This document shows, one piece after another, positions 61,352-64,000 of a stretch of 64,000 bases of DNA. The translations under genes and the position numbers were made by a program. The notes beneath the pieces are model-generated. The model worked only from the letters and a program-made list of their open reading frames with translations, made no database searches and was not told where the DNA came from. Numbering within the stretch: position 1 is the first letter of the stretch; each line of letters begins with the position of its first letter. The stretch is taken from NCBI GenBank assembly GCA_016169945.1, contig JADLSH010000231.1, forward strand, positions 496,001 through 560,000, written 5' to 3'. This DNA comes from Trachythela sp. YZ-2020 (Eukaryota > Cnidaria > Anthozoa > Malacalcyonacea > Clavulariidae).

Positions 61352-61481
61352 ATTTCTCACTTCTGTTGTGTTGATAGCGACAGCCAAGCGAATAATGAGC
61401 GCGCTCGTCCGAAAAATGAATAATATATAATTAATCGCAAAGCATCACGGTATAGTCACCATTCCTCCTCTGATTGGAATC

Positions 61482-61654
61482 CTTACAAAATAAGCTTTTT
61501 AACAGTGGTTTATGTTGCCGACTAAACATTACAGAATCAAAAATACTAAAAGTTTAATCCCAAACATACCTCCAGTTCAACTCAAACAATCTTTAATATC
61601 TTTATTTCTTGGATTGACAATAGACTTCTCCATTAATTCTCCTTCTTCCCTCAA
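61482..61654. other. Spacer between the TIR element and the next retroelement
   Basis: No feature recognised. Confidence 0.35.
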
Positions 61655-63640
61655 TTATGCTGTCCAATGTGATGTCGCTCGCGCCAAAAATTGACGAGGT
61701 CCGTAATGTTATAAATAGTGCAACGATAGACCTAGCTTGTATTGTAGAAACTTGGCTTCAAGGACATATCCATGACAATATTATTTGTATTCCTGATTTT
61801 AACATATAGTAAGGCGAGACCGAGTCGAAGGCCAGCACGGAGGTATATGTGTTTACGTACGGCGAACAATTAGATATAAGGTTTTGGAAAATCTGTCTGA
61901 TCTAAATTTTGAAGCAATCTGGTTGGTACTTAGCCCGCCTCGTCTCCCAAGAGGAATTTCGAACATTATTCTATGTACTGTATACCATCCGCCAGGAGCA
62001 GATAACTTGTCCATGATAAATTATTTGTACGAATGCCTAACTACAATTGAAGCGGAATTTCCTAACTGTGGTATAATCTTACTCGGAGACTTTAATAAGC
62101 TAAATACTTCTAGACTTCGAAACAGTTTTAAATTAAACCAAATAATCAAATTCCCTACACGTGGTCGAAACACCCTCGATCTAATCCTGACGAATATGGA
62201 CAGTTTTTACGGGGATCCAAACAAAACTGCCATATTTTGGCCTCTCCGACCATGCCAGCAATTCGTATAAAATCACGGGACCTACCAAACGTTTGGCTCT
62301 AAGGAAATATCTGGAGGAAGTGGATGTAAATACATTAATTAATGAACAAAACTCATGTGAAAATAAGGTTGAAATGCTGGAATTGATCGTTAAGACTGAC
62401 ATAGATGCTCTGTTGCCTATTAAATCAAAAGTTAAGGTATCTAATGAACCGCCCTGGATGACCCAGGCGTTCCGTAGTCTAATTCGCCGTCGTCAGAAAG
62501 CCTTAGCAAATGGCGACCTAATGACGTTTAGAAGTCTAAGAAACCAGGTGAACCGCGAAAGAAATCATTGCGTGCCAAATTCTACGAGGAAAATGTTAAG
62601 CATTTAAGATCCTGTGCGCCAGCAACATGGTGGAGAGAAGTAAAACGATTGTGTGGCATGTCAGAGCAGGTGTCAGGCCGCGAGGACAAGATTGTAAAGT
62701 TGAGTAACATCGAGAACATTCCTGATTCAGCATCTTCCAGCCCTTATAATCTCGCTAACCTAATTAACCAGGCGTTTCTTACACCTATGAACATTTTTCA
62801 ATCCTTTACCTTCAGCCAATCCGCAAATCGCAATTAACGGGGAATCACTTGATTTTCGAATTACCAAATTTTCTGTTTTTAAGAAACTGGCAACGTTAAA
62901 TCCAAGTAAGGCTGGTGGACCCGATGGCATCCCTAGTTGGGTGCTTAAGGAAAACGCTGATATTCTGGCTTCTCCTATATCAGATATTTTGAACAATTCT
63001 TTTAATGAAGCTCGTGTTCCCCAGTCATGGAAGCAGGCGAATATTATTCCAATCCCAAAAGAGAAACCAATAAGAGACGTGAATAAACATTTGCGCCCAA
63101 TATATCTAAAATCGCCGAAGACTATGTCGTTAGTATTTTTGTTAAACCTGCCGTGCTTCAGAGAATCGATTCTAACAAATACGGTACAGTCCCTAAATCA
63201 AGTACTACTCAAGCCATCGTAAGCATGCTTCATTCGTGGAATGGTTCAACAGATGGAAACGGTGCAACGACTAGAATTGTGTTGTTCGACTTCATGCAAG
63301 AAAATTCGAAGCCCCCAGATCGCCGGAAACGGCCGTTTCAGAGTCTTATTATTGTTCAGGGAACTACGCTGTTTCCATCATTTTCATGAAAATTATTTGA
63401 TTTTTTGGGGGGGCCGAAAGATATTTATTCATACAATATTGGGGGGGCCGCGGCCAGAAAAACTGTTCAAAGATATTGTTACTAACAATGATCATAAATT
63501 ACACAGCCTACTTCCTCCATACAATTATAATGATATTAACTTGAGGAACAATCGCAAGTTTAATGTGTCTTTTAACACACAGCGTTACAAGAACAGTTTT
63601 ATCAACTTTAACGCATTGAAAATGTAGTATTGTTAGAATA
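61655..63640 (+). mobile_element. Decayed, rearranged non-LTR retrotransposon
   Basis: An ATG at 61657 opens an endonuclease-like start (SLAPKIDEVRNVINSATIDL, CIVETWL), followed after a stop by ILCTVYHPPGADN, IILLGDFNKLN and RNTLDLILTN. A spacer region follows (PPWMTQAFRSLIRRRQKAL, AKFYEENVKHLRS, WWREVKRLCG), then the start of the reverse transcriptase (NPSKAGGPDGIPSWVLKENA, SWKQANIIPIPKEKP, GTVPKSSTTQAIVSMLHSWN, RIVLFDF). At about 63290 it breaks into non-matching sequence containing two G7-8 tracts and resumes at the C-terminal tail (NDHKLHSLLP, RYKNSFINFNALK). Several frameshifts and a large internal deletion make it inactive. It is the same family as 25900-26530. Confidence 0.8.
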
Positions 63641-64000
63641 TTTTATAATATTTTATAATAAATCATATAGTGTATCATATTAATCTATTGATTATTATAG
63701 TTATCGTTTGTAAAGTATTTTAGTACATGCTACAGCTAGAATTGTAATATTTAACTTAATTCAGCTTTTGGACTGCAACGTTTTATACAATAAACCATCT
63801 ATTTATGATCTATCTATATATATATATATATATCCATTCGAAAATTTAGCTTTTTATCTGTGTATTTCTTGTAGAAAGTTTTGCTTCGATACGACGAGTA
63901 GAAGTATTTATGTTTATCGGGTATTTTCCAGCACGCATGTGCTTGCCGTAGTTTGACTATATACGGTTTGCTTAGCGCTTCAGTCACGAAAAAATATTTT
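63641..64000. other. No gene recognised
   Basis: AT-rich, with a TA/TATC run at 63808-63832. No supportable feature. Confidence 0.35.

Larger units (their letters stand above)
56158..61472. mobile_element. 5.3-kb TIR element encoding SANT-like and HIRAN-like proteins
   Basis: Inverted ends: left 56158 CAGAGGAGGAATGGTGA, right end complement finishing at 61472. The match continues with TATACC, ATGC and TTGC blocks, about 31 of 36 positions. The flanks are a perfect 9-bp direct repeat ATTGGAATC (56149-56157 and 61473-61481), read as a target-site duplication. Inside are two convergent spliced genes with separate poly(A)-type signals. No DDE/DDD transposase, RT or tyrosine recombinase was recognised. 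A 9-bp duplication is compatible with MULE or Merlin types, and CAGAGG ends recall hAT (normally 8 bp), so the superfamily is open. It may be non-autonomous or encode unfamiliar mobility proteins. Confidence 0.72.

Overview
This window looks like AT-rich nuclear DNA from an animal, most likely a cnidarian and possibly an anthozoan. The evidence is genes with short phase-matched exons and GT/AG introns, modular extracellular proteins (calcium-binding EGF, YWTD propeller, PAN, fibrinogen-related and CTHRC1-like domains), many decayed non-LTR retrotransposons, and hammerhead-type ribozyme motifs. There are no bacterial operons, rRNA genes or CRISPR arrays. The taxonomic call is inference.

Layout. 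1-9804 (minus): a modular extracellular gene. Two beta-propeller/EGF modules are tandemly duplicated, and the first carries EGF exons repeated with a strict 209-bp period. 11400-14970 (minus): a decayed non-LTR element with a foldback element inside it. 16869-17093: a foldback element. 19440-23038: a four-copy ~890-bp tandem repeat with shorter related repeats after it. 17548-18395 and 24085-25705: a dispersed duplicated block, the second copy split by a palindromic transposon. 25900-26530: a retroelement fragment. 26623-26936: a Harbinger-type nuclease fragment. 27088-28520: Helitron-like copies. 28759-34013 (minus): a decayed PAN-EGF-fibrinogen-related gene with a 2.1-kb (GACA)n-type array in an intron. 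35222-37557: microsatellites and a tandem duplication. 38490-39730, 46930-48870, 52840-53745 and 61655-63640: further non-LTR retroelements. 45118-46460 and 49946-50893: more Helitron-like copies. 48911-49244: two hammerhead ribozyme motifs, one with an intact core. 54427-55660 (minus): a CTHRC1-like gene with a one-base frameshift, and a relic of its first exon at 43632-43710.

The most unusual object is 56158-61472. It is a 5.3-kb unit bounded by ~36-bp inverted repeats and a perfect 9-bp target duplication (ATTGGAATC). It carries two convergent spliced genes: a SANT/Myb-like protein with a proline-rich tail (plus) and an acidic-repeat protein that appears to end in a HIRAN domain (minus). 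I see no recognisable transposase in it. Two mariner-type elements are nested in an intron of the plus-strand gene. The proposal is a DNA transposon with an unfamiliar gene set.

Limits: exon joins were worked out by eye from splice signals, phase and domain continuity. Domain names rest on motif recognition, not on profile searches. Identity levels and element boundaries are estimates.
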